From positions 1 through 31,805 of IMG/VR virus record IMGVR_UViG_3300031951_000780: DNA of 31,805 nt; one strand, written 5' to 3'. The DNA is from a virus. The notes below the pieces were generated by a model. That model was given only the letters and a program-made list of their open reading frames with translations. It did not search any database and was not told where the DNA came from. This document shows, in pieces, positions 15,595-22,202 of this stretch. Position 1 is the first letter of the stretch. The number at the start of each line of letters is the position of its first letter. Both the position numbers and the translations under genes were made by a program.

Positions 15595-16317
15595 ATGAGT
15601 AATCCCTATTTAAACGAATTTATGCAACAGGTCGAACAACAGTCGAGCGCCTGGGATAAATTACGCCTTGGACGTTTTACGGGCTCAGGAATTAGCGCCC
15701 TACTTACCGACCCGAAAACCAAGGCCGCTAAAGAGGCTGGCGAACTTTCCGAAACCGCCAAAAAATACATTTACGAGAAGGCTATGGAAACCGTAACGGG
15801 TCAATCCGCTAACGAGGCCACTTCCCGCGCTATCGATTGGGGTAACGAATGGGAAGAGCACGCCCTCCGAGAACTGCAAAAGGCCCTCGATAGCCCCGAA
15901 GAGTCGACCAAGTTAAAACCGAGCTTCCGTCTTTTTAACGATTATTTCGGGTGCTCACCTGACGCGTTTATGATCGAGCCGAATTTCGGAGCCGTTGGGG
16001 TAGAAATTAAATGCCCTTGGAATTCTGTTAATCACTATTTACATAGCCAGGTTCAAAATGGCGAGGACCTTAAACGAGTTAATTCGGATTATTATTGGCA
16101 AATTCTCGGAAACTGTTTAACCTTTAGCCTTCCCGCGTGGATTTTTGCAAGTTACGACCCGCGCCAGCCAGAGCACCGTCGACTACATTACACCGTTATC
16201 GAGCCCGAAATATCCGAATTAACCCTCCTTTGTCAGCGAATGGAGGAGGCTCAGAAAATGAAGCTCGAAATATTAAAGGAATGGAATAACCCTAAAACTT
16301 TAATCAATGCTCAATAA
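15595..16317 (+). CDS. YqaJ-type viral recombinase exonuclease
   Basis: A 240-residue nuclease of the lambda exonuclease/YqaJ group. Visible motifs: LRLGRFTGSGISALL (23-37), WGNEWEEHA (82-90), SPDAF with D123, GVEIKCPW with E137 and K139, and YYWQILGN (166-173). These are the metal and catalytic residues of the PD-(D/E)xK fold. It resects double-stranded ends for the annealing protein encoded just upstream and overlaps the next gene by 11 bases. Confidence 0.85.
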   Translation: MSNPYLNEFMQQVEQQSSAWDKLRLGRFTGSGISALLTDPKTKAAKEAGELSETAKKYIYEKAMETVTGQSANEATSRAIDWGNEWEEHALRELQKALDSPEESTKLKPSFRLFNDYFGCSPDAFMIEPNFGAVGVEIKCPWNSVNHYLHSQVQNGEDLKRVNSDYYWQILGNCLTFSLPAWIFASYDPRQPEHRRLHYTVIEPEISELTLLCQRMEEAQKMKLEILKEWNNPKTLINAQ

Positions 16318-16624
16318 TTACGTTACTAAATCGCTGGCTAAACTATTGGCCGAAAACCTCGAGGCGCGGGATAATATGATTATTTGCGTTAAGCATATAC
16401 ACGACTTAGAAATGGGAATCCTCGGGATTAGCCAACACGAATATTATTCGGCGTTCTTTTCCGAACGGCTCTCGAGCGTTAAAACGATCGACCGCGTTTG
16501 GCGGAAAATACAGGAAGATATTCCCGAGCTGAGGGGCCTCGAATGGGAGGCCCGCCAGGCTCAGAGCGGCCGAATCGAAATAACAGACCTTAGTTACCTT
16601 AAAAATCAATTAAATCTATTTTAA
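16307..16624 (+). CDS. Conserved phage protein of unknown function
   Basis: A 105-residue protein with an N-terminal helix, then RVWRKIQEDIPELRGLEWEA (about 64-83) and a RQ followed by Gly. I recall similar proteins (WRKxQ...PELRG) beside replication genes of Bacteroidota phages, without a known role. The basic WRK/LRG region could bind nucleic acid. Confidence 0.6.
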   Translation: MLNNYVTKSLAKLLAENLEARDNMIICVKHIHDLEMGILGISQHEYYSAFFSERLSSVKTIDRVWRKIQEDIPELRGLEWEARQAQSGRIEITDLSYLKNQLNLF

Positions 16625-16626
16625 AA

Positions 16627-17019
16627 ATGAGAAACTGAAAAGTAATCGAGCGCGTAAGTAAAATTTACGACGTTTTAGAACGTAGAACCGAAGTTAACGC
16701 CGAGGAAATGACAAAGGTTTTAAATGAACCAAAAGGAACGATAAGCGTATGTTTAAGTTATATGGTTAGAACGGGGTATTTATACCGTAGTAATTCGCTC
16801 TATTCCATACGTAAAAAAACCGATTCCCGCGAGGTTGCGTTACAAATTAGGAAACTAATTTTAGAAGATAAAGCCGTCAGAAAACAAAGGGCTCTAATTA
16901 ATTCTCGGAGTTTATTCGATCAACCCAAGGTGCATAATAAAATCGAGATGGCGATTGAGTTGTTAAAAACTAATGGCTATAAAATTCTAAAGCCTGTTAC
17001 CGAGTTTACCGAAATTTAG
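16627..17019 (+). pseudogene. Winged-helix-like gene with an in-frame TGA at codon 4
   Basis: From ATG 16627 the frame reads Met-Arg-Asn-TGA (16636-16638), then stays open to 17019. After the TGA it reads like a real N-terminus (KVIERVSKIYDVLERRTEVN) and leads into EEMTKVLNEPKGTISVCLSY, a helix-turn-helix with a wing. There is no start codon between the TGA and ATG 16708, which would give a 103-residue form without the first helix. TGG in place of TGA would give a 130-residue protein. So the gene is either broken, a consensus error, or starts at 16708. TGA is a normal stop elsewhere here. Confidence 0.55.
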
Positions 17020-17031
17020 TATTATTGCCCC

Positions 17032-17120
17032 GACACTCAGTAATGAAAATCTTGAATACAGACCGCCGCCGCATTGCCAAAGCCTAATCTGGCGCTGGGT
17101 GTCCTTTGCGTGCGGTGGTC
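17032..17120 (+). promoter_or_regulatory. Structured leader upstream of the initiator gene
   Basis: Two inverted repeats interleave. GACACTCAG (17032-17040) can pair with CTGGGTGTC (17095-17103), nine pairs with one G-U. GCCGCA and flanking GACC (17061-17073) can pair with TGCGGTGGTC (17111-17120), with a small bulge. They could form a pseudoknot or alternative stems. The block is GC-rich compared with its surroundings and contains a 14-codon reading frame. A cis-regulatory RNA is plausible but unproven. Confidence 0.35.
17043..17087 (+). CDS. Possible 14-residue leader peptide
   Basis: MKILNTDRRRIAKA with three consecutive Arg codons (CGC) inside the structured leader. A short Arg-rich frame overlapping pairing elements resembles attenuator leaders, but a frame of this length also arises by chance. 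Confidence 0.18.
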   Translation: MKILNTDRRRIAKA

Positions 17121-17132
17121 GTATTTTTAAAA

Positions 17133-17744
17133 ATGAGAACTTATTGCGTTTTTTACCGCTCTTTTTATGAAGCTCTTTCTGAACTTCCCGAAAAGAACCA
17201 ACTCGAAATTTATCGAGCCATTTTTGAACTATCACTAAATGAAAATCGTATCGAATTAACAGGACTATCGAAAACTATCTTTACTCTTATCGAGCCTCAA
17301 GTATTAGCTAATTTACAGCGTTTTAAAAACGGAAGTAAACCAAAAGAGAAGCGAAACGGAAGCGAAACGGAAGCGAAAAAAAAGCAAAATAAAAGCGAAC
17401 CTGAAGCTAATAAGAATAAGAATAAGAATGAGAATAAGAAAGAAAATGAGAATAAGAAAAAGAATTTAGAACCGCCAACGATCGAAGAGGTTAAAACTTG
17501 GTTTATCGACCAAGGCTCAACAGCTGAGCAAGGGGCCAAGGCCTGGCAATACTATACCGACGGAAATTGGCACGACGCAAAAGGCCAACCCGTTAAAAAT
17601 TGGCGCCAGAAAATGAGGGGCGGGCGTTGGCTCGAGGTGAAAGCCGAGTCCCCCGTTTCCTCATACCCTCCGAAATACAAAAATCTTAATAACTTAAAAC
17701 CCGTAAACCTTAATGAACTTAACGACTTTTTTACCGCCGAATGA
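17133..17744 (+). CDS. Replication initiator / helicase-loader-like protein
   Basis: A 203-residue protein; ATG 17133 was chosen because FYRSFYEALSELPEKNQ then lies near the N-terminus, as in DUF6291-type phage replication proteins. Residues about 1-70 are the folded N-terminal domain, 72-112 a Lys/Asn/Glu-rich linker with DNA repeats, and 113-203 a C-terminal domain (PPTIEEVKTWFIDQG ... NWRQKMRGGRW) seen at the end of many phage initiators and helicase loaders. It overlaps dnaB by 32 bases. By analogy with lambda O it would bind the iterons at 17349-17414 and recruit DnaB. The replication role is well supported by context; origin binding is inferred. Confidence 0.7.
   Translation: MRTYCVFYRSFYEALSELPEKNQLEIYRAIFELSLNENRIELTGLSKTIFTLIEPQVLANLQRFKNGSKPKEKRNGSETEAKKKQNKSEPEANKNKNKNENKKENENKKKNLEPPTIEEVKTWFIDQGSTAEQGAKAWQYYTDGNWHDAKGQPVKNWRQKMRGGRWLEVKAESPVSSYPPKYKNLNNLKPVNLNELNDFFTAE
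17349..17414 (+). repeat. Six tandem 11-bp repeats (candidate origin iterons)
   Basis: Repeats begin at 17349, 17360, 17371, 17382, 17393 and 17404, exactly 11 bp apart. Each has AAGCnAA; the first two are identical (AAGCGAAACGG). Eleven is not a multiple of three, so the period is one of DNA, not of the protein, and keeps all sites on one helix face. A purine-rich AT tract follows immediately. This matches the plan of the lambda origin inside gene O. Confidence 0.7.
17415..17465 (+). repeat. AT-rich purine tract of GAATAA-like hexamers
   Basis: The + strand here is almost all A and G with occasional T, built from AATAAG/AATGAG units encoding Asn/Lys/Glu. Directly after the iterons it could be the site of strand opening. 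The six-base units do not shift the frame if their number changes. Confidence 0.6.
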
Positions 17745-19056
17745 TACAGACCTCGAAAGAATAGTACTAGGAGCCATTCTCCTCGATTTTAAGGCGTTTT
17801 CTCGGGTCGAAGGTATCCTAACCCCTAAAAAGTTTTTTGACCCCCGTAATGAGGCTCTAATGAATTCCATTATAAACCTCAAAAGTCAAAACCTGCCCGT
17901 CGATATTTTAACCGTTATCCAAGATTTACGCAAAAGAAAAGAATTAGAAGCCGCTGGCGGCCCAACTTATATAGCCGACTTAACCACCCGCGTTAGCTCA
18001 ACCGCCAATTTAGAAGCCTGGGCGCTGAGCTTAACCGAAATGTTTTTAAAACGCGAGTTAGCCAAAAGCGCCGCGCGGTTATCCGAGCTCGCTTTAATGC
18101 CTGAAAACGACCCATTCGACCTTTATAATTCCTTTAGTTCCGAATTAACCGACCTCATTCGTTCGAACTTAAAAGGCGAAACCGCCCACGTCTCGAATAT
18201 TACCCCCGAAACTTCGGCTAATATTGAAGCCAGAGAAAAAACGGGAATAAGCGGTATACCGACAGGAATTCGAGTAATTGATTCGGTTTTAGGAGGCCAC
18301 CAACCAAGCGACTTAATTTACGTGGCCGCTCGCCCAGGAATGGGAAAAACCGCCTACGCGCTGAGCGTTATTCTAAACATGGCACAAAGCGGAAAACCCG
18401 TCGGCTTTTTTTCCCTCGAAATGAGCCGAGTCCAAATCGTTTACAGGCTGGCGTCTATATTGAGCGGAGTTGGAGCCGAAGCGCTGGCGAAATACCGTTT
18501 AGATCGCGAAACAAAATTAAAATATTACCAAACCGTCGACAGGCTTAACGCCCTTCCGATTTATATCGACGATAACGCCTCACTTACTGTTAACGATATA
18601 AAAACCCGCGTCCGTACATTACGCGAAAAGTTCAAAATTCAGGCGGTTTTCGTGGATTACGTGCAATTAATCGCCGCGGCTAAATCTAAAACAGCGAATC
18701 GCGAACAAGAAGTAAGCGCGATAAGTCGAGGCCTAAAGTTAATCGCTAAGGAGAATGGTTTACCCGTTATCGCCCTGGCTCAACTTTCGCGATCGCTCGA
18801 GAACCGAAGCGATAAACGCCCTATGCTCTCGGATTTACGCGACTCAGGAAGCCTCGAGCAGGACGCCGACGTCGTGGCTTTTTTATACCGCGAGGATTAT
18901 TACGACAAAGGAACGGGAATTAACGGGGCTGAGTTCATAATCGCTAAACATAGGAACGGACGGACGGGTTACGTTCCTGTAAATTTCACCCCCGAAACGA
19001 TGCACTACACCGATATTCAAACCAAACCAATAAATAACGAATCATGGGAACTATGA
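17713..19056 (+). CDS. dnaB: Replicative DNA helicase, DnaB family
   Basis: A 447-residue replicative helicase. N-terminal DnaB domain (about 8-110, ERIVLGAILLD), linker, then RecA-like domain from about 178: Walker A ARPGMGKT (206-213), FSLEMS (233-238), Walker B AVFVDYVQLI with D315, LAQLSR (355-360), and a C-terminal EFIIAKHRNG (407-416) with the Arg of the arginine-finger region. Length is normal. It unwinds DNA at the fork as a hexamer; the overlapping upstream gene probably loads it. Its TGA overlaps the next ATG (ATGA). Confidence 0.95.
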   Translation: MNLTTFLPPNDTDLERIVLGAILLDFKAFSRVEGILTPKKFFDPRNEALMNSIINLKSQNLPVDILTVIQDLRKRKELEAAGGPTYIADLTTRVSSTANLEAWALSLTEMFLKRELAKSAARLSELALMPENDPFDLYNSFSSELTDLIRSNLKGETAHVSNITPETSANIEAREKTGISGIPTGIRVIDSVLGGHQPSDLIYVAARPGMGKTAYALSVILNMAQSGKPVGFFSLEMSRVQIVYRLASILSGVGAEALAKYRLDRETKLKYYQTVDRLNALPIYIDDNASLTVNDIKTRVRTLREKFKIQAVFVDYVQLIAAAKSKTANREQEVSAISRGLKLIAKENGLPVIALAQLSRSLENRSDKRPMLSDLRDSGSLEQDADVVAFLYREDYYDKGTGINGAEFIIAKHRNGRTGYVPVNFTPETMHYTDIQTKPINNESWEL

Positions 19057-19262
19057 AAAAACAAACAGCAGTAGAATGGTTGGAACATCACTTAAAAGAT
19101 TTTTTTCAAATCGATTTTGCACATTTAGAATACATGACAAAAGCATTTGACCAAGCAAAAGCAATGGAGAAGGAGCAGATTATTGATGCATTTAATTATG
19201 CACGTTATCGTTTGGGGGATTCATCAAATTACTACAACGAAACATATGGAGGTGACAAATGA
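19053..19262 (+). CDS. Small conserved phage protein with different base use
   Basis: A 69-residue protein; ATG 19053 was chosen over 19044 because it overlaps the dnaB stop as ATGA. QTAVEWLEHHL at the N-terminus and FDQAKAMEKEQIIDAF in the middle match a small protein family common in phages and prophages of Bacteroidota, with no known role. It is AT-richer and uses AAA, TTA and CAT codons more than its neighbours, so it may be a late arrival. Confidence 0.65.
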   Translation: MKKQTAVEWLEHHLKDFFQIDFAHLEYMTKAFDQAKAMEKEQIIDAFNYARYRLGDSSNYYNETYGGDK

Positions 19263-19474
19263 AACTAGAAACAGGAACTAAAATAAGAGATATAGAGGAC
19301 GGCGACGCCTATTTTGAGGGGGTAATAGTAGAACTAAACCCGCTTAAATATCAGATAACAAATATAGTGTGGGGGGGTAAAATAGATGCAAGTATGAATG
19401 GGCAAATAATACGGCCGAAATGGTGGCAACTTGAAGTTTATATAAATAACCAATGGGTAAGAATAAAACCGTAA
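19259..19474 (+). CDS. Small protein of unknown function
   Basis: A 71-residue protein, beta-rich (strands around YFEGVIVEL and WWQLEVYI), coupled to the preceding gene by ATGA. It resembles a small barrel, but this is a guess from pattern only. Base use is AT-rich as in the previous gene. Confidence 0.52.
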   Translation: MKLETGTKIRDIEDGDAYFEGVIVELNPLKYQITNIVWGGKIDASMNGQIIRPKWWQLEVYINNQWVRIKP

Positions 19475-19477
19475 AAA

Positions 19478-19762
19478 ATGAATTTTATAATACAATATCG
19501 CCCCCCGTTTTTTTCAGGGTATGAGAACGAAACAAAGCGTTTCAATTCGCTTGAGGAATTGCTAAAAATTGAATGGATTCACTCTTGGAGTGAATATGAA
19601 GATTTTTACCGCTTTTCTATTTGCAAACATTCGCGAGAAAAACAACCGTTTACTCTTATGGTTGAATTGAATGAGGGCCGAAAATGGTTGGTAATTGGTT
19701 TTATTGATAATGATTTATACATTAATGAACTGCCTAAATGGATAAAAAATGAAAGTTTATAA
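19478..19762 (+). CDS. Small protein of unknown function
   Basis: A 94-residue protein rich in aromatic residues, with RFNSLEELLKIEWIHSW near the middle and strands at the C-terminus (KWLVIGFIDNDLYI). It overlaps the methyltransferase start by 14 bases. Not recognised; its base use also differs from the phage core. Confidence 0.52.
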   Translation: MNFIIQYRPPFFSGYENETKRFNSLEELLKIEWIHSWSEYEDFYRFSICKHSREKQPFTLMVELNEGRKWLVIGFIDNDLYINELPKWIKNESL

Positions 19763-20648
19763 GAATAAAACGGTAATTTTAAAGCACGGCTCTTTATTTT
19801 CAGGAATCGGAGGTTTCGACCTCGCGGCCGAGTGGATGGGTTGGGAAAATAAATTTCATTGTGAGTGGAATGAATTCGGCCAACGTGTTTTAAATTACTA
19901 TTGGCCCGAGGCCGAACTTTTTAAAGACATAACAAAAAGCGATTTTACTAAATATTATGGAACAATTGACGTTATTTCGGGAGGTTTTCCCTGTCAACCC
20001 TATTCAACCGCTGGAAAACGACTCGGAAAAGAGGATGAACGCCATTTATGGCCCGAAATGCTTAGAGCAATACGAGAGGTTTCCCCGCGTTACGTTGTGG
20101 GCGAAAACGTTCGCGGCCTTACTAATTGGAATGGAGGGTTGGTATTCGACGAAGTGTTTAATGACTTGGAAAATATTGGGTATTCGGTCGCGCCCTTTAT
20201 TATACCTGCGAGCGCGGTCAATGCACCGCACCAACGAGAGCGGGTTTGGTTTATTGCCTACGGTGACGGCGTTCGACTCAACAAGCGCAACGGCAAATAT
20301 GAAAAGCACACAAGTAAAAGAAGGATCGATGCACAGCATGACTTTAATGAGAATGTTAACCGAGGGCATGTTACCAACCCCAACGCTTCAGGATATGAAA
20401 AACAGCACTTTTCCGCCGAGTCAATTAAACAGAAACCACGTAGCGGGGTATTTAATGAGAGAGGGAATTTCGAGCGGTTCCCAACTCAACCCCCGATTTG
20501 TAGCGGAAATGATGGGTTTCCCGCCGAATTGGACGGAATTACCTTTTCAAAATGGCGAAACGAATCAATAAAGGCTTACGGTAACGCTGTCGTTCCTCAG
20601 GTTGTTTTTCAAATATTTAAAGCGATAGAAAAAAATGAGAGTTTATAA
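19749..20648 (+). CDS. DNA cytosine-5 methyltransferase
   Basis: A 299-residue enzyme: motif I SLFSGIGGFDLAAEW (15-29), motif IV GGFPCQPYS with catalytic C82, motif VI VGENVRGL (E119), motif VIII HQRERVWFIA (161-170), and motifs IX/X FPAELDG and KAYGNAVVPQVV (275-286). The target-recognition part between VIII and IX is short. It methylates cytosine at C5 and probably shields phage DNA from restriction. A second coding frame runs through bases 19957-20571 (residues about 70-274), including catalytic and target-recognition parts. Confidence 0.9.
   Translation: MKVYKNKTVILKHGSLFSGIGGFDLAAEWMGWENKFHCEWNEFGQRVLNYYWPEAELFKDITKSDFTKYYGTIDVISGGFPCQPYSTAGKRLGKEDERHLWPEMLRAIREVSPRYVVGENVRGLTNWNGGLVFDEVFNDLENIGYSVAPFIIPASAVNAPHQRERVWFIAYGDGVRLNKRNGKYEKHTSKRRIDAQHDFNENVNRGHVTNPNASGYEKQHFSAESIKQKPRSGVFNERGNFERFPTQPPICSGNDGFPAELDGITFSKWRNESIKAYGNAVVPQVVFQIFKAIEKNESL
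19957..20571 (+). CDS. Second gene in the +1 frame inside the methyltransferase gene
   Basis: A 204-residue frame fully inside the methyltransferase gene. It is not random: FPVNPIQP near the start, LWAKTFAALLIGMEGWYSTKC (split near residue 50), SGFGLLPTVTAFD, LPTPTLQDMKNSTFPPSQ, and LNPRFVAEMMGFPPNWTELPF near the end match a family I know from phage methyltransferase loci, where LPTPT and LNPxFVxEMMGFPxxW are hallmarks. Function is unknown; guesses include a partner of the methyltransferase or a modification-related DNA-binding protein. Both frames look conserved, which favours true dual coding. I see no strong ribosome site, so expression level is uncertain. Confidence 0.7.
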   Translation: MEQLTLFREVFPVNPIQPLENDSEKRMNAIYGPKCLEQYERFPRVTLWAKTFAALLIGMEGWYSTKCLMTWKILGIRSRPLLYLRARSMHRTNESGFGLLPTVTAFDSTSATANMKSTQVKEGSMHSMTLMRMLTEGMLPTPTLQDMKNSTFPPSQLNRNHVAGYLMREGISSGSQLNPRFVAEMMGFPPNWTELPFQNGETNQ

Positions 20649-20883
20649 GAATCCAAAAGCGGGGAGCTACGATGTATTAACCGAGAAAAATTTACTTTTT
20701 CACGTGGAAAAGTGGGGGACTCGATTTATAGGCGTCGTAAATAGCAGTTGGCAGGCGAACGGTAAATTATTAAAAAAAATACCGACCAACGTTTCAACCA
20801 GCGTCGTTAACGAAATGGCGAAAAATGGGCGTAAATATGAATTTCTTTTAAAGTATTACGAAAATCTCAATAAAAGAAACTGA
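20635..20883 (+). CDS. Small protein of unknown function
   Basis: An 82-residue basic protein beginning MRVYKNPKAGSY. Its start overlaps the methyltransferase end by 14 bases and repeats the beginning of the methyltransferase (MKVYKNK), as if the junction had been copied. A strand-rich first half (FHVEKWGTRFIGVV) precedes a helix. Not recognised. Confidence 0.55.
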   Translation: MRVYKNPKAGSYDVLTEKNLLFHVEKWGTRFIGVVNSSWQANGKLLKKIPTNVSTSVVNEMAKNGRKYEFLLKYYENLNKRN

Positions 20884-20885
20884 GG

Positions 20886-21422
20886 ATGAAACGTTGTAAA
20901 ATTTGCAAAGCGCCCTTTACGCCAACTTATTCGAGCTTGCAAGCAACTTGCACGAAACCCCAATGTTTAATTGAATGGGGCCGAATGGCTGAGCGGAAAA
21001 AAGCGAAACGCGAAATTCGGCAAATGCGAGAGAACATTAAAAGCGTCAGCCAATACCGCCGCGAGCTTCAAAAAGTGTTTAACGAATTTATAAGGCTCAG
21101 GGACTCAAAACAACCCTGTATAAGTTGCGGCCGACCTTTGCCCGCGAAATATGACGCGGGGCATTTTTACAGCGTGGGCAATTACCCGAACCTGAGGTTT
21201 AACGAGGATAACGTCCACGGCCAATGCGTCGAGTGTAACCAGCATAAGCACGGGAATTTGTTAGAATACGCGCCCAGGTTAACCGACCGAATTGGATTCG
21301 AACGGGCTTCGAAATTAATGCTACTCAGAAACGAGCCGTTAAGGCTCAGCCTCGACGAAATAAAGGAACTAATAACCCACTACAAAAAACGCGTTAACGA
21401 ATGGAAAACGAGGAGCGAATAA
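20886..21422 (+). CDS. NinG/Rap-like recombination nuclease
   Basis: A 178-residue protein of the NinG/Rap family, which in lambda cuts branched recombination intermediates. Zinc-type cysteines C4, C7, C22 and C27; then a helical arm (about 35-70); then CISCGRPL with C78 and C81, the AGHFY motif with H93, and HGQCVECNQHKHGN with C114, C117 and H120. Together these form an HNH-like core. It fits with the recombination pair upstream and would resolve replication or recombination branches before packaging. Confidence 0.83.
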   Translation: MKRCKICKAPFTPTYSSLQATCTKPQCLIEWGRMAERKKAKREIRQMRENIKSVSQYRRELQKVFNEFIRLRDSKQPCISCGRPLPAKYDAGHFYSVGNYPNLRFNEDNVHGQCVECNQHKHGNLLEYAPRLTDRIGFERASKLMLLRNEPLRLSLDEIKELITHYKKRVNEWKTRSE

Positions 21423-21565
21423 AGGAATTAAAAAACGAGCTCTTTATTCTAATCGCCCGCCGTTCGCTCAGGCCATGCGTAAAAGAGAACGCCAGAGCCT
21501 GGGCAATTATGGCGGAACTTTACGAATTAACAGGAAATGAAATGTATAATTTAAAAACCAAATAA
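21401..21565 (+). CDS. Small helical protein
   Basis: A 54-residue helical protein rich in Glu and Arg (RIKELKNELFILIARRSLRP). Its ATG lies inside the end of the NinG gene (22 bases of overlap), with AACGA upstream, and it ends three bases before the next gene. Not recognised. Confidence 0.5.
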   Translation: MENEERIKELKNELFILIARRSLRPCVKENARAWAIMAELYELTGNEMYNLKTK

Positions 21566-21568
21566 AAA

Positions 21569-21808
21569 ATGAGTAGTAACTACCAACCTAAAGAGGGAAC
21601 GGGTTCCCTGTTTAAAAATGAAAAGAAAACAGCCGAAAACCAACCAGATTACAGGGGCTCGACAAACATAGGGGGCACGAATTACATCCTCGCTGGGTGG
21701 ATTAAAGAGGCTAAAAATGGTTCTAAATTCCTAAGCCTTAAAATTCAAAAGGAGGCCGATAATTCAGCCCCGAAAGAAACCGAAACTAATAACGATATGC
21801 CTTTCTAA
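21569..21808 (+). CDS. Small DUF736-like protein
   Basis: A 79-residue protein: EGTGSLFKNEKK, then PDYRGSTNIGGTNYILAGWI, then KNGSKFLSLKI and an acidic tail ending DMPF. The order of strands with GxLFKNxxK, G...YxLxxWxK and KFxSLxI fits small DUF736-like proteins found in phages and mobile elements. Function is unknown. The short barrel and the acidic tail ending in Pro-Phe resemble single-stranded-DNA-binding proteins in outline, so that role is worth testing. Confidence 0.6.
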   Translation: MSSNYQPKEGTGSLFKNEKKTAENQPDYRGSTNIGGTNYILAGWIKEAKNGSKFLSLKIQKEADNSAPKETETNNDMPF

Positions 21809-21961
21809 ATGAGCCTAAAAACGTTAATCGACCAACTCGACGCGATCGCGGCGAATTACGAACCGAAAAACGTACAAATGAGCGACGGTTTACGTAATTA
21901 TTTGCGGGGCCTACGCCAGGCTCGCCACCTCGCCCAGAATCTTTTAGATAAAGAACTATAA
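21809..21961 (+). CDS. Small helical protein
   Basis: A 50-residue helical, slightly basic protein (LIDQLDAIAAN, then NYLRGLRQARHLAQNLL). It starts directly after the TAA of the preceding gene, with no gap. Not recognised. Confidence 0.5.
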   Translation: MSLKTLIDQLDAIAANYEPKNVQMSDGLRNYLRGLRQARHLAQNLLDKEL

Positions 21962-21971
21962 ATAACTGTTT

Positions 21972-22175
21972 ATGAATCCAAGGCCCTTAGATTTTAACGC
22001 GGTTTTTTTGCGCGATTTGCAAATTAAAACGCTAAAGGCTGAGCGCCGATTATTACTCGGGGAATTAATAGAAACGGATTCCCGCCAGAAAACGAAATAT
22101 GAACGGCTAAGCAACAGAATAAAGGCCGTGAATAAAGAGTTATTTCAGTTAACAGGTAACCCAATTTACCGCTAA
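21972..22175 (+). CDS. Small basic helical protein, last rightward gene
   Basis: A 67-residue basic helical protein (FLRDLQIKTLKAERRLLLGE ... RIKAVNKELFQL) that looks like a short coiled coil. It is the last gene before the terminator shared with the leftward lysis genes. Not recognised. Confidence 0.52.
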   Translation: MNPRPLDFNAVFLRDLQIKTLKAERRLLLGELIETDSRQKTKYERLSNRIKAVNKELFQLTGNPIYR

Positions 22176-22176
22176 T

Positions 22177-22202
22177 TAAAAGGCCTGAAAGGGCTTTTTT
22201 TT
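22177..22202. terminator. Two-way terminator between early and lysis genes
   Basis: AAAAGGCC, a TGAAA loop and GGGC followed by eight T; the stem has one mismatch. A run of A on one side and of T on the other lets it act on both strands. It lies between converging genes that end at 22175 and 22201. Confidence 0.6.

Noticed and set aside
16636-16638. Reassignment of TGA to Trp
   Set aside because: Many genes here end in TGA with tight overlaps (ATGA), for example dnaB and the 14383 gene, so TGA works as a stop. A local mutation or consensus error is simpler.
17349-17414. Short regular repeats as a CRISPR array
   Set aside because: Units of 11 bp without spacers inside a coding gene do not fit CRISPR; iterons do.
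17415-17465. Hexamer tract as a phase-variable switch
   Set aside because: Six-base units do not change the reading frame, so loss or gain would only lengthen the Asn/Lys linker.
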